This document shows positions 1 to 10,276 of a stretch of 64,000 bases of DNA, one piece after another. Position 1 is the first letter of the stretch, and each line of letters begins with the position of its first letter. Source of the DNA: Rhodoferax mekongensis. GTDB lineage: Bacteria; Pseudomonadota; Gammaproteobacteria; Burkholderiales; Burkholderiaceae_C. A program made the position numbers and the translations under genes. The stretch covers positions 273,001 through 337,000 of the forward strand of contig NZ_CP132507.1 in NCBI RefSeq assembly GCF_032191775.1, in the 5' to 3' direction. The notes under the pieces were generated by a model. It had not been told where the DNA came from. It saw nothing but the letters and a program-made list of their open reading frames with translations, and ran no database searches.

Positions 1-428
1 AAGCGGTCAAACCGGTGGCCATGGCCTTTTCCCGGGCGTTCACGCTCTTGGGGGACAGCGGCTCGGGCCAACTGGCCAAGATGGTGAACCAGATATGCAT
101 TGCCGGGTTGGTACAAGGCTTGTCGGAAGCGGTAGCTTTCGGTCAGCGTGCCGGGCTGGACATGAACCAGGTGCTGGACGTCATCGGCAAAGGTGCTGCA
201 CAAAGCTGGCAGCTGGACAACCGTGGCAAGACCATGGTGGCAGACAAGTTTGACTTCGGCTTTGCGGTGGACTGGATGCGCAAGGACCTGGGTTTGGTGC
301 TGGACGAAGCCAAGCGCAACGGTGCCCGCCTGCCGGTGACGGCGCTGGTCGACCAGTTTTATGCCGATGTACAACTCATGGGTGGCAACCGCTGGGACAC
401 CAGCAGCTTGATCAAGCGACTCAAGTAA
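1..428 (+). CDS. beta-hydroxyacid dehydrogenase family protein (3-hydroxyisobutyrate dehydrogenase-like), 3' part only
   Basis: Only the C-terminal part is in the window; the frame is open to the left edge, so the first ATG (position 15) is not the real start. The visible part is the all-helical domain of NAD(P)-dependent beta-hydroxyacid dehydrogenases, which oxidise or reduce small hydroxyacids such as 3-hydroxyisobutyrate, tartronate semialdehyde or glyoxylate. The motif GSGQLAKMVNQ carries the family's catalytic lysine, and the repeating helices with ending DTSSLIKRLK fit the usual C-terminus. The NAD-binding Rossmann domain lies outside, so the substrate cannot be narrowed. A strong hairpin terminator follows 23 bases after the stop. 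Confidence 0.8.
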   Translation, partial: AVKPVAMAFSRAFTLLGDSGSGQLAKMVNQICIAGLVQGLSEAVAFGQRAGLDMNQVLDVIGKGAAQSWQLDNRGKTMVADKFDFGFAVDWMRKDLGLVLDEAKRNGARLPVTALVDQFYADVQLMGGNRWDTSSLIKRLK

Positions 429-450
429 ACGGCAGTTGATTGCCCCCAAC

Positions 451-476
451 AAAAAAGGCCCCGAGGGGCCTTTTTT
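451..476. terminator. Bidirectional rho-independent terminator
   Basis: A run of six A, then GGCCCC, GA, GGGGCC and six T forms a perfect palindrome. It sits between the convergent dehydrogenase (plus) and dolP (minus) genes, and has a T-run on either strand, so it can end both transcripts. Confidence 0.9.
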
Positions 477-478
477 AT

Positions 479-2149
<1,671 letters not shown>

Positions 2150-3073
2150 ATGAGTGCGTCTTTTTCTTCAGCCATCCAGGCCGCCAAGGATGCGGCCGGT
2201 GAGCAGCATTATCCGCAAGGCTGCCTCTATGTGGTCGCCACACCCATTGGCAATCTGGCAGACATCACCCTGCGTGCCCTGCACGTGCTGGGACTCGTTG
2301 ATTGCATCGCCTGTGAAGACACACGCCACACCCAGCAAATGCTGCGCGCTTATGGCATCGACAAAGCGGGCGCAGCCCTGCTGGCTGTGCACCAGCACAA
2401 CGAAACCGAAGCGGCGCAGACGGTGATCGCCCGCCTGCGGGAAGGCCAACGCGTGGCCTATGTGAGCGACGCCGGCACACCCGGCGTGAGCGACCCCGGC
2501 GCACGGCTGGTGGCCCAAGTGCGGGCGCAAGGCTTGCGCGCTATTCCCCTGCCGGGAGCAAGCAGCGTGGTGACCGCTATTTCTGTAGCCGGTCTGGTCG
2601 CTGCGGGCGAAGGCCATGGCGGTTTTGTCTTCCGGGGCTTTCTGTCTTCCAAGGCCACCGAACGTGCGAACGAGGTGGTGGCGATTGCCGCCCAGCCCGA
2701 CGCAGTGGTGCTGCTCGAGGCTCCACACCGGCTGGAAGCACTGGCCAAGGCGCTTGCACCCCTGGGCGCACGCAAAGTCACGGTAGGCCGGGAACTGACC
2801 AAGCAGTTTGAAGAGGTGGCCACCGTCGATGCGAGCGAGTTCAGCGCATGGTTGGCCGCAGATGCCAACCGCTTGCGCGGCGAGTTCGCGCTGGTGATAC
2901 ACCCTGCGGCTGCGGCCGCCAGCACGGCGGATGACCGCGTGCTGAGCTTGCTGCTGGAGCAATTGCCGCTTAAATCAGCCGTGAAGCTGGCCGCCGACAT
3001 CACCGGCGAGCCGCGCAACGCGCTGTACGAACGGGCACTGCTGCTCAAGCAAGGCTCCACGAGCGAAGACTAG
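2150..3073 (+). CDS. rsmI: 16S rRNA (cytidine1402-2'-O)-methyltransferase
   Basis: RsmI uses S-adenosylmethionine to 2'-O-methylate C1402 in the decoding centre of 16S rRNA. The 307-residue protein shows the tetrapyrrole-methylase-fold signatures: VATPIGNLADITLRAL, ACEDTRHTQ, YVSDAGTPGVSDPGARL and PGASSVVTA, then REL-TKQFEE. No other plausible start lies before the first motif. GGAAG precedes the ATG inside the yraN 5' end. The stop codon overlaps the dgoA stop on the opposite strand (shared bases CTAG). Confidence 0.95.
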   Translation: MSASFSSAIQAAKDAAGEQHYPQGCLYVVATPIGNLADITLRALHVLGLVDCIACEDTRHTQQMLRAYGIDKAGAALLAVHQHNETEAAQTVIARLREGQRVAYVSDAGTPGVSDPGARLVAQVRAQGLRAIPLPGASSVVTAISVAGLVAAGEGHGGFVFRGFLSSKATERANEVVAIAAQPDAVVLLEAPHRLEALAKALAPLGARKVTVGRELTKQFEEVATVDASEFSAWLAADANRLRGEFALVIHPAAAAASTADDRVLSLLLEQLPLKSAVKLAADITGEPRNALYERALLLKQGSTSED

Positions 3074-3708
3074 GCCTTGGTGGCTTGCCAGGCCTGCACA
3101 TAGGCGCTGGCACGATCGTGAACCTGCGCCGCAGTGACGCCCGGTGCGTACAACTGGCTGCCGATGCCGAAGCCTGTGGCGCCGGCTTTGACCCAAGGCC
3201 CTATGCTCTCGGGAGTGATGCCTCCCACCGGCCAGAGGTCGGTCCCGGTCGGTACTACAGACTTGAGCGCCTTCAAGCCACCGTGCCCCAGCGACTCTGC
3301 GGGGAACAGCTTCAATGCATGCGCGCCGGCCGCCAACGCGGCAAAGGCTTCGGTGGGGGTCGCCACACCAGGGGCTGCCAGCATGCCCAAACCCACGGCA
3401 CGGCGGATCACAGCCGGTTCGCAATTGGGCGAAACCATCAAGCGGCCACCTGCGGCATGCACAGCATCCACATGGGCCACGGTCAACATGGTTCCACCAC
3501 CAATCAGGGCATCAGCGCCCAATCCACCTGCGAGAGCAGCTATACATTCGATAGCACCGGGTCGATTCAGCGGTACTTCGAGAGTACGGAAACCAGCCTC
3601 AAACAAGGCCTGTCCAATATCCAGTGCCTCTTCAGGCTTGAGCCCCCGCAGAATGGCAATCAAGGGCAAATGTCGGGCTTGCGCCAACAAGGGAAAAACG
3701 GAAGTCAT
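3070..3708 (-). CDS. dgoA: 2-dehydro-3-deoxy-6-phosphogalactonate aldolase
   Basis: A class I aldolase of the KDPG/KDPGal family that splits 2-dehydro-3-deoxy-6-phosphogalactonate into pyruvate and glyceraldehyde-3-phosphate. The start at 3708 follows GGAG by eight bases and overlaps the dgoK stop by one base (TGATG); the frame also holds a TTG at 3720 that I judge less likely. The 212-residue product shows LPLIAILRG, LEVPLNRP, IGGGT and ALKLFPAES with the Schiff-base lysine. The dgoK gene directly upstream points to the galactonate rather than the gluconate branch. Confidence 0.92.
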   Translation of the reverse strand: MTSVFPLLAQARHLPLIAILRGLKPEEALDIGQALFEAGFRTLEVPLNRPGAIECIAALAGGLGADALIGGGTMLTVAHVDAVHAAGGRLMVSPNCEPAVIRRAVGLGMLAAPGVATPTEAFAALAAGAHALKLFPAESLGHGGLKALKSVVPTGTDLWPVGGITPESIGPWVKAGATGFGIGSQLYAPGVTAAQVHDRASAYVQAWQATKA

Positions 3709-4622
3709 CAAGCGCTCCAATGAGAATGAATGTGTTGCACCGCTGCGAGAAAGGCCTGGCGGGCATCCAGAATGTCAAAGCGGCAGCCCAGACGCGAAGC
3801 CGCTTTTTGGTACAGCTCTGCTAGCTGCGGGGAGCCGATCAGCTGGAAGGTGGGGACTTCGCCCGTGTCCACGCCGAGGACATCTTTCAACTCGGTACCG
3901 ATCAGGACGCCGCTCAGATACGACGCAGTGGACTGCGCCGGCATGTCTTTGCTGACCACTCGCGCTCTTGCGCTGAACAACACATGGCTCAAGGCATGGG
4001 CACCTGCCGCATCCACGCCCGCTGCAAAGGCTGCGTCGTCCCACTCTGCCTGTCCGCCCGCAGCAGCGGCCAGCGTGCCGTGCTTGCGCAGCAAGTCGTA
4101 GAGTTCACCCGTCATGTAAGTGCGCAGTTTGCGTACCACGCCGTCTTGCAGCAGCACCCATTTGCTATGCGTGCCGGGCAACACAAACCAGCCCGATTGG
4201 TGCCCCATGGCCCACGCGCCCAGAAGCTGCGTTTCCTCCCCGCGCATCACGTCCGGCACGCCCGCCGAGTTGCGGATGCAATAGCCCGGCAAGAGCAACA
4301 CGGGTACGGCGGCAGGTGCATCCGGCACTCGAAACGCGTGTTCCGCCAGCGCATGCAGCGGCACCGAGGCATCCACATACGGCACTTCGTGCCAACCCAG
4401 TGCGCTGCCCACCATGCCCGAGGCAACCACCAGCGAAGGCGTGGTATTGAGTTGATTCATCGCAGCAACCAATGCCTGCGGAAAGCGCCCTTTGCACGCC
4501 ATGGCGCCATCGCTGTCGCTCATGTCGCTCAGGCATTCGCCAGAGGGGGTGATGGCATAGGCGCGGCGGTGGGTGGTCCCCCAATCCACACCGACAATGG
4601 ACGCAGAAGGTTTCAAAGACAT
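3708..4622 (-). CDS. dgoK: 2-dehydro-3-deoxygalactonokinase
   Basis: Phosphorylates 2-dehydro-3-deoxygalactonate with ATP, feeding DgoA in the same operon. The 304-residue product has the ATP-binding VGVDWGTTHRRAY near the N-terminus, MRGEETQLLGAW and LPGTHSKWV, all typical of DgoK. I place the start at 4622 (MSLKPSAS), because the longer frame to 4739 would run through the divergent regulator's 5' end. The ribosome site there is weak (ACAGG, 12 bases away). The divergent dgoR gene starts 79 bases away. Confidence 0.9.
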   Translation of the reverse strand: MSLKPSASIVGVDWGTTHRRAYAITPSGECLSDMSDSDGAMACKGRFPQALVAAMNQLNTTPSLVVASGMVGSALGWHEVPYVDASVPLHALAEHAFRVPDAPAAVPVLLLPGYCIRNSAGVPDVMRGEETQLLGAWAMGHQSGWFVLPGTHSKWVLLQDGVVRKLRTYMTGELYDLLRKHGTLAAAAGGQAEWDDAAFAAGVDAAGAHALSHVLFSARARVVSKDMPAQSTASYLSGVLIGTELKDVLGVDTGEVPTFQLIGSPQLAELYQKAASRLGCRFDILDARQAFLAAVQHIHSHWSA

Positions 4623-4639
4623 AAGGAATTGAGCCTGTG

Positions 4640-4680
4640 TTGAGTGCCCCGATTTAAACATATGATGATTCATCGGGTTT
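4640..4680. promoter_or_regulatory. Candidate operator between dgoK and the FadR-type regulator
   Basis: The 79-base gap between the divergent genes holds the 11-base palindrome GATGATTCATC (4664-4674), nested in a wider pair CCCGAT (4648) / ATCGGG (4672). The string TATGATGA recurs in the gap before the SDR gene (5457-5464). Shared motifs in the two gaps flanking the regulator suggest its binding site; this is inference from sequence only. Confidence 0.4.
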
Positions 4681-4701
4681 CCAGCGCATACTCTTGCCAC
4701 C

Positions 4702-5433
4702 ATGAACAGGACATTTTCAGCGCCCCACACTACATACACCGGCCGAAAGCTCCATGGCCAAGTCGTTCAGGAACTGGGGCGTCGCGTGGTCGGCGGGCAA
4801 TACCCTGCGGACAAAGTACTGCCTAACGAAGAACTGTTGTGCCAGGAGCTCGCGGTCAGCCGCACCGCATTGCGCGAAGCGGTGAAGGTGCTCGCAGCCA
4901 AGGGGCTGCTGGAAGCCCGGCCACGCATCGGCACGCGCGTGCGCACCAAAGACCAATGGAATTTGCTGGACCCAGACATTCTGGCCTGGCGCTGCGCCAC
5001 CGGCGTGGATGCCGATTTTTTGCGCCACCTCACAGAACTGCGCGAAATCATTGAGCCCTCCGCGGCAGCGCTCGCAGCCACCAGCCGCAGCCCGGAGCAG
5101 CTGGAGTCCATTGCGCAGGCGCTTCGCACCATGGAAACGGCTAGCACCATCGCCCAGTGGGTACAGGCCGATCTGGAGTTCCACACCGCGGTTCTCAAAG
5201 CCACCAACAATCCGTTGCTGATGCCTTTGGCAGCCATCATTGGCAGCGCGCTGGAGTCTTTGCTGGGCGTGACGGCACGCACCTCGGACAACTTCAAACA
5301 AGCCTTGCCGGACCACCAGAAAGTATTCGATGCCATCCGCCTGCAGGAGCCGCAAAACGCGCTGCACCGCATGGCGGGCATGCTGTCCGATACCCGCAGC
5401 CTGATCCGCGCCACCATCCAGCCGGAAACATAA
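4702..5433 (+). CDS. dgoR: GntR/FadR-family transcriptional regulator (DgoR-like)
   Basis: A 243-residue regulator: an N-terminal winged helix-turn-helix at about residues 20-85 (ELAVSRTALREAVKVL, then GLLEARPRIGTRV) and a C-terminal FCD ligand domain at about 105-235 with metal-site residues in DLEFHTAVL and DH. Regulators of this subfamily control sugar-acid catabolism and release DNA on binding the acid or its lactone. It lies divergent to dgoK-dgoA and directly upstream of the SDR-lactonase pair, so it probably controls both. The exact ligand (galactonate is the obvious candidate) is inferred from context. Confidence 0.85.
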   Translation: MNRTFSAPHTTYTGRKLHGQVVQELGRRVVGGQYPADKVLPNEELLCQELAVSRTALREAVKVLAAKGLLEARPRIGTRVRTKDQWNLLDPDILAWRCATGVDADFLRHLTELREIIEPSAAALAATSRSPEQLESIAQALRTMETASTIAQWVQADLEFHTAVLKATNNPLLMPLAAIIGSALESLLGVTARTSDNFKQALPDHQKVFDAIRLQEPQNALHRMAGMLSDTRSLIRATIQPET

Positions 5434-5504
5434 GGCGCTTATTGGTGGTTTATTTGTATGATGAATAGACCTACAATGGCGTGTTTTTAACCCTTTGGAA
5501 GCCT

Positions 5505-6284
5505 ATGAAGCCGGAATCACTCTCCCACTTCGCGCAGTACCCCAGCCTGAAAGGACGCAGCGTCTTCGTGACCGGCGGCAGTTCCGGCATCGGCGGCGAC
5601 ATCGTGATTGCCTTTGCCCGGCAGGGCGCCCAGGTCGCCTTTACCGGTCGCAATGCAGAGGCGGCCCAACAGGTCATTGATGCAGCGAAAGCGCTCGGAC
5701 CCGAGCCCCTGTTCTTGCAGAGTGATGCCGCAGACGTGGATGCTTTGAAAGCGGCCATTGCCACGGCGGCAGCGCGCTTCGGCGACATCACGGTGCTGGT
5801 GAACAACGTGGCAAACGACCAGCGCCATGAGCTCTCCGAGGTTACGGCCGACGATTTCGATTGGCGTGTCTCTGTCAACTTGCGGCCCCACTTTTTTGCT
5901 GCACAGGCCGTGGTCGATGGCATGAAGCGCTCAGGCGGCGGCGCCATCGTGAACTTGGGCTCTACCAGCTGGAAGATCAAGGGCAAAGGCTACCCCGTGT
6001 ACGCCACCTGCAAATCTGCCACTGTGGGGCTCACCCGCAGCCTGGCGCGCGAACTGGGCGAATTCAACATCCGCGTGAACACGCTCACCCCGGGTTGGAT
6101 CATGACGGACAAGCAGCTGGCCATGTGGGTGGACGAAGCCGGTGAACGTGCCATGAAAGAGAACCACTGCCTGCCGGGGCGCATCCTTGGTGCGGACGTC
6201 GCCAATATGGCTCTGTTCTTGTCGGCAGCTGACAGCGGCATGGTGACCGCGCAAGACTTTGTGGTGGACGCCGGATGGACCTGA
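5505..6284 (+). CDS. SDR-family dehydrogenase, probable D-galactose (aldose) 1-dehydrogenase
   Basis: Classical short-chain dehydrogenase, 259 residues, starting at 5505 after GGAAG. It has the dinucleotide motif TGGSSGIGG, NNVAND in place of NNAG, a serine in GSTSW and the catalytic YATCK. Many aldose 1-dehydrogenases (galactose, arabinose, xylose) belong here. The ten-base overlap with an SMP-30 lactonase and the linked DgoK/DgoA suggest that it oxidises D-galactose to galactonolactone. The substrate is inference; another sugar such as L-arabinose or fucose remains possible. Confidence 0.8.
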   Translation: MKPESLSHFAQYPSLKGRSVFVTGGSSGIGGDIVIAFARQGAQVAFTGRNAEAAQQVIDAAKALGPEPLFLQSDAADVDALKAAIATAAARFGDITVLVNNVANDQRHELSEVTADDFDWRVSVNLRPHFFAAQAVVDGMKRSGGGAIVNLGSTSWKIKGKGYPVYATCKSATVGLTRSLARELGEFNIRVNTLTPGWIMTDKQLAMWVDEAGERAMKENHCLPGRILGADVANMALFLSAADSGMVTAQDFVVDAGWT

Positions 6285-7162
6285 AGCACACGCCCCCTAC
6301 CCCCGCCTGGCCAGCAGACTTGCTGCTGGGCGAAGGCCCCTTGTGGCACGCGCAAAGCAAGCGATTTTTCTTTGTGGACATTCACGGCTGTGCGGTTCAC
6401 GCTTGGACGCCGTCCACCGATCTTCGCCAGAGCTGGAAGATGCCTGAGCGCGTGGGTTGGCTGATTCCCCGCAAAGACGGCGATGGCTTCATGGCTGGTT
6501 TTCAGAGCGGTATAGTCCGGCTTTGGCTGGAGCCCTCGGTACGCTGGGAGCCGGTAGCCCAACCCCATGCAGGTCAACCCACGGTGCGGCTGAACGACGC
6601 CAAGGCGGATGCCCACGGCCGCATCTGGGCCGGATCCATGGACAACGACGACCCCGGCCGCCGCAAAGGGCAGCTGGCGCGACTCAATGCGGATGGCAGT
6701 TGCGAGGTGGTGGAACAGGACATTTACATTGCCAACGGCCCCGCCATTGCAGCCGATGCCTCGTGGATGCTGCACACCGACAGCTTTCTGAACACGGTGT
6801 ACCGCTATCGCATGGATGCACAAGGCAAGGTAACCGAAAAAACCATATGGCGCGTGTTCACCGATGAGGAAGGCACTCCGGACGGCATGACGCTGGATGC
6901 CGCCGGTAACGTCTGGATTGCCTTCTGGGGCGGCGCTTGCATACGCCGTTTCACACCGGAAGGTGAATGCCTGCAAACCATCCCAATGCCCGCCACACAG
7001 ATCACCAGCATCAGCTTCGGCGGCGATGACTTGAAGACCATGTTGGTGACCTCGGCACGTGTAGGCTTGAGCGATGCGGTCCTGGCCGAATACCCGCTCT
7101 CCGGCAGCGTATTCACCTTGCAAACTGATGCGACCGGGGTCTTGCCCCTCGCCTTCGGTTAA
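6275..7162 (+). CDS. SMP-30/gluconolactonase-family sugar lactonase
   Basis: A 295-residue beta-propeller lactonase that would open the lactone made by the preceding SDR enzyme. Metal-site positions are visible: LGEGPLW (Glu), RLNDAKAD (Asn), IANGPA (Asn) and GTPDGMTLD (Asp). The start overlaps the SDR gene by ten bases, indicating translational coupling. Together they would convert a free aldose to an aldonate. No aldonate dehydratase gene follows, so the next pathway step must be encoded elsewhere. The stop shares the bases TTAA with the stop of the convergent MATE gene. Confidence 0.85.
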   Translation: MDLKHTPPTPAWPADLLLGEGPLWHAQSKRFFFVDIHGCAVHAWTPSTDLRQSWKMPERVGWLIPRKDGDGFMAGFQSGIVRLWLEPSVRWEPVAQPHAGQPTVRLNDAKADAHGRIWAGSMDNDDPGRRKGQLARLNADGSCEVVEQDIYIANGPAIAADASWMLHTDSFLNTVYRYRMDAQGKVTEKTIWRVFTDEEGTPDGMTLDAAGNVWIAFWGGACIRRFTPEGECLQTIPMPATQITSISFGGDDLKTMLVTSARVGLSDAVLAEYPLSGSVFTLQTDATGVLPLAFG

Positions 7163-8514
7163 GGGGCGTCAGCTCGCAGGCGTCGGCGGCTGTCCCGGGC
7201 ATTGGGCAGCCAGCCGCGCCACACCCAACGGGCCAACAGCAAGAGCCCGCGGATCCACTCGTCAATCGCGTAAGCCAGCCAGATGCCGGGCAGGCCGAAC
7301 AGGCGCCCTAACCAGAACGACCCCACACCCAGCACCAACACCAGCGACGCCACACTGGACGCCGCGGGAAAGATGGCATCGCCAGTGGCACGCAAGGCAC
7401 CATTCAAAATCAGGTTGAATACGCGGCCGGTCTCCAACAGCAACGAGATCCAAAGCAAGGTCTGTGCAGCTTCAATGACAGCAGCGTCCTTGGTAAAAGC
7501 TCGCATCAACCAGGGAGCGCCTAGCGCAGCCAGCAAAGCCAGTGAGCCGGATGCCAGCAAGCCATTGCGCACGGCTTTGCGCACCAATCCATTGGCCTCA
7601 CGCAGATCGCCCGCCCCTATCAAGCGCCCGACCATGATTTCGCAGGCCCAGCCGATCGCCATGCTCGTGAGTAACACGTATTTCAGCAGCTGCAAGGTGT
7701 AGGAGTGGGTGGCCAGTGCCGTTACACCCAAACGCGCGGTAGCAGCCACCGACACCATAAAGGCGGCACGGTAGGTCATTTCGACCCCCGCACCGGGTAG
7801 GCCAACACGCAGCACAGGGGCCAAGTCCTTCCAGGAGAAAGTCCACCAATCACGAAAGCCGGGGATCAATTGCATGCGCACCCGCCAAAACCACAAGTGC
7901 AATACCAAGCCCAAGGCGCGGCTTATCAACATGGCGATGGCATAACCCTCCAGGCCCATACCGTCCCACTCACCCCAGCCCCGCATGATCAGAAATGCCA
8001 GTCCCAAGTGGGTGGCATGCATGGCCACCATGATGCGCAAGGAATCCTTCGCGAACAGGTGCGCGCGCAGCACCGCGGCCATGCTCAGGTTATAGGCATC
8101 CAGGAGCAAGGCAGGCGCAAACCACTGGAGATACGGTGCTGCCAAAGCGGCCACCGCTTGCGGGGCATTGAGCCACTCCAACGCTTGGTCATTGCCGGCG
8201 ACTACCAACACAACGATCAAGCTGCCGACCCAGGTGCTCGCGCCCAGTGCCAAAAGTGCAGCGCGCCGGGCTGCGGCTTGCTGCTCCCCGCCGAGGTACT
8301 GCGTCACCATCACTCCCAGCCCGATGGCCAGGACGCGAAAAGCGACATTGAGGGTTTCAAGAATCTGGTTGACCAGGCCGAAGGCGCCGGCCGCCACATC
8401 GGACTCGTGCGATGCCAGCCACAGCCCGCCCATGGCCACGGTCATGCCCAAAAGAAATTCGCCGAGCAAAGGCCCGGCGATCGTATTCAGCCGCAACCGG
8501 GGTGGAGTACTCAT
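7159..8514 (-). CDS. MATE-family efflux transporter
   Basis: A 451-residue inner-membrane protein with about twelve hydrophobic segments in two similar halves, the layout of multidrug and toxin extrusion carriers that export cationic compounds against Na+ or H+. The frame begins LRLNTIAGPLLGEFLLGM and the C-terminus is short and basic. It is the last gene of the minus-strand run below the alpha-glucosidase gene, with a gap of 37 bases, so it could be co-transcribed with the agl genes, although MATE proteins are not usual parts of such operons. The substrate is unknown. Confidence 0.88.
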   Translation of the reverse strand: MSTPPRLRLNTIAGPLLGEFLLGMTVAMGGLWLASHESDVAAGAFGLVNQILETLNVAFRVLAIGLGVMVTQYLGGEQQAAARRAALLALGASTWVGSLIVVLVVAGNDQALEWLNAPQAVAALAAPYLQWFAPALLLDAYNLSMAAVLRAHLFAKDSLRIMVAMHATHLGLAFLIMRGWGEWDGMGLEGYAIAMLISRALGLVLHLWFWRVRMQLIPGFRDWWTFSWKDLAPVLRVGLPGAGVEMTYRAAFMVSVAATARLGVTALATHSYTLQLLKYVLLTSMAIGWACEIMVGRLIGAGDLREANGLVRKAVRNGLLASGSLALLAALGAPWLMRAFTKDAAVIEAAQTLLWISLLLETGRVFNLILNGALRATGDAIFPAASSVASLVLVLGVGSFWLGRLFGLPGIWLAYAIDEWIRGLLLLARWVWRGWLPNARDSRRRLRADAP

Positions 8515-8551
8515 GGGAGCACTGTACCCCTGTTAGCGTCTGGCGTGTTGC

Positions 8552-10204
8552 TCAGGCGGCGCCCAAAAATGCACCGCCCCAAGCGGGCAGCGCCAGCCCT
8601 GCGTTCTGCAGATGAACTTGTGCAAGGCCACTACCGTCCACAAGGCTCAATGATGCAAATTCAGCCGGCACAGTCCACTGGACGGCTTCAGGGCTGAAGT
8701 TGAAGACACACAGAGTTGTCTCGCCCTCAAATCGACGCACATAGGCCAACACCTGCGGATGCGCCTCCAAGACTTCCAGGGTTCCTGAAACCAGGCTGGG
8801 GCGCGTCTTGCGCCAGCGCAAAAGCTGGCGGTAAAAGTGCAGCAACGAACCGGCATCCTGCAACTGCGCATCAGCCGTCAAGCCCCGATGCGTTGCAGCC
8901 ACTGGCAGCCAAGGCTTGGCGCTGGAAGACGCCGACGAGAAGCCGAGGTCAGACGCACCCGCTTTCCAAGGCATGGGGGTACGGCAGCCGTCACGGCCTT
9001 TGAACTCCGGCCACATGGTGATGCCGTACGGGTCTTGCAAATCCTCGAAAGCGATGTCTGCCTCCGGCAAGCCGAGTTCGTCGCCTTGGTAAATGCAAGG
9101 CGAGCCACGCAGGGACATTTGCAAGGCGGCCCCCAAGCGCAATAGCGCGGGGGCTGCTGTAGGTGCCGAGGTACCCCAACGGGACGCTACGCGCACCACG
9201 TCGTGGTTGGAAAGTGCCCAGCAGGGCCAGCCACCAGGCGCCACCTCTTCAAAGCGCTTCACAAAGCTGCGGAAGTGCGCAGCCGTGTGAGCGGTGCCTA
9301 GCAGGTCAAAGCAGTAGGCCATGTGCAGCTTGTCGCCACCGCTGGTGTATTCGGCAACACGGGCCAAGCCATCGTCGTCGCCGATCTCACCCACCATGGT
9401 GGTGTTGGGGTACTCGTCCAGCAAGGCACGCAAACGGCGCAGGAAAGCCAGGTTCTCCGGCTGGCTCTTGTCATATTTGTGCCATTGCCATCCGTAGGGG
9501 TTCACGGCATTGACTGCTGGGTCTTCGCCATCAGGGCGTCCGCGCGCTGGGTTGTCGCGCAATTGGGCGTCGTGGAAATAGAAATTGGCAGTATCCAGGC
9601 GATAGCCATCCACGCCCAATTCCAGCCAGAACTTCACGGTCGCCAACAAAGCGTCCTGCACTTCAGGGTTGTGGAAGTTCAGGTCCGGCTGGCTGGTCAG
9701 GAAGTTGTGCATGTAGTACTGGCAACGGCGGGTGTCCCACTGCCATGCACTGCCACCGAAAATGGACAGCCAGTTGTTAGGCGGTGTGCCGTCACTCTTG
9801 GCATCTGCCCAGATGTACCAATCCGCCTTGGGGTTGTCCAGGCTGGAGCGGCTCTCCACAAACCAGGGATGCTGGTCGGAACTGTGGGACAGTACCTGGT
9901 CGATCATGACCTTGAGTCCCAGCGCATGTGCGCGCTCTACCAACTTCTTGAAATCTGCAATCGTGCCGAACATGGGATCGACGTCACAGTAGTCGCTGAC
10001 GTCGTAGCCGAAGTCCTTCATCGGGCTCTTGAAGAATGGGGACAGCCAGATGCCGTCCGCCCCCAAGTCAGCCACGTAGTCCAGCTTGGCAGTGATGCCT
10101 TCCAGATCACCGATGCCATCGCCATTGCTGTCTGCATAGCTGCGTGGGTAAATCTGATAGATCACGCCACCGCGCCACCAGTTGTTGTTGGATGCCTTAG
10201 CCAT
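8552..10204 (-). CDS. aglA: Alpha-glucosidase, glycoside hydrolase family 13
   Basis: A cytoplasmic 550-residue GH13 enzyme without signal peptide; the start at 10204 follows GGGA. Family signatures appear in order: VIYQIYPRSYADSNGDGIGD, DQVLSHSSDQHPW, GYRLDTANF with the nucleophile Asp, MVGEIGDDD with the acid/base Glu, and SNHDVVR with the third carboxylate. GH13 alpha-glucosidases hydrolyse maltose, sucrose, trehalulose and similar disaccharides. Placement after an AglEFG-type ABC importer matches the alpha-glucoside operon of Sinorhizobium, supporting the name. It would hydrolyse the imported disaccharide to hexoses. Confidence 0.9.
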   Translation of the reverse strand: MAKASNNNWWRGGVIYQIYPRSYADSNGDGIGDLEGITAKLDYVADLGADGIWLSPFFKSPMKDFGYDVSDYCDVDPMFGTIADFKKLVERAHALGLKVMIDQVLSHSSDQHPWFVESRSSLDNPKADWYIWADAKSDGTPPNNWLSIFGGSAWQWDTRRCQYYMHNFLTSQPDLNFHNPEVQDALLATVKFWLELGVDGYRLDTANFYFHDAQLRDNPARGRPDGEDPAVNAVNPYGWQWHKYDKSQPENLAFLRRLRALLDEYPNTTMVGEIGDDDGLARVAEYTSGGDKLHMAYCFDLLGTAHTAAHFRSFVKRFEEVAPGGWPCWALSNHDVVRVASRWGTSAPTAAPALLRLGAALQMSLRGSPCIYQGDELGLPEADIAFEDLQDPYGITMWPEFKGRDGCRTPMPWKAGASDLGFSSASSSAKPWLPVAATHRGLTADAQLQDAGSLLHFYRQLLRWRKTRPSLVSGTLEVLEAHPQVLAYVRRFEGETTLCVFNFSPEAVQWTVPAEFASLSLVDGSGLAQVHLQNAGLALPAWGGAFLGAA

Positions 10205-10276
10205 AGTTGAGATTTCCCTTAAATGAAAACGGCGAACCTGCTTGCGCAAATTCGCCAGTGTGTGATGTATCCGGAT

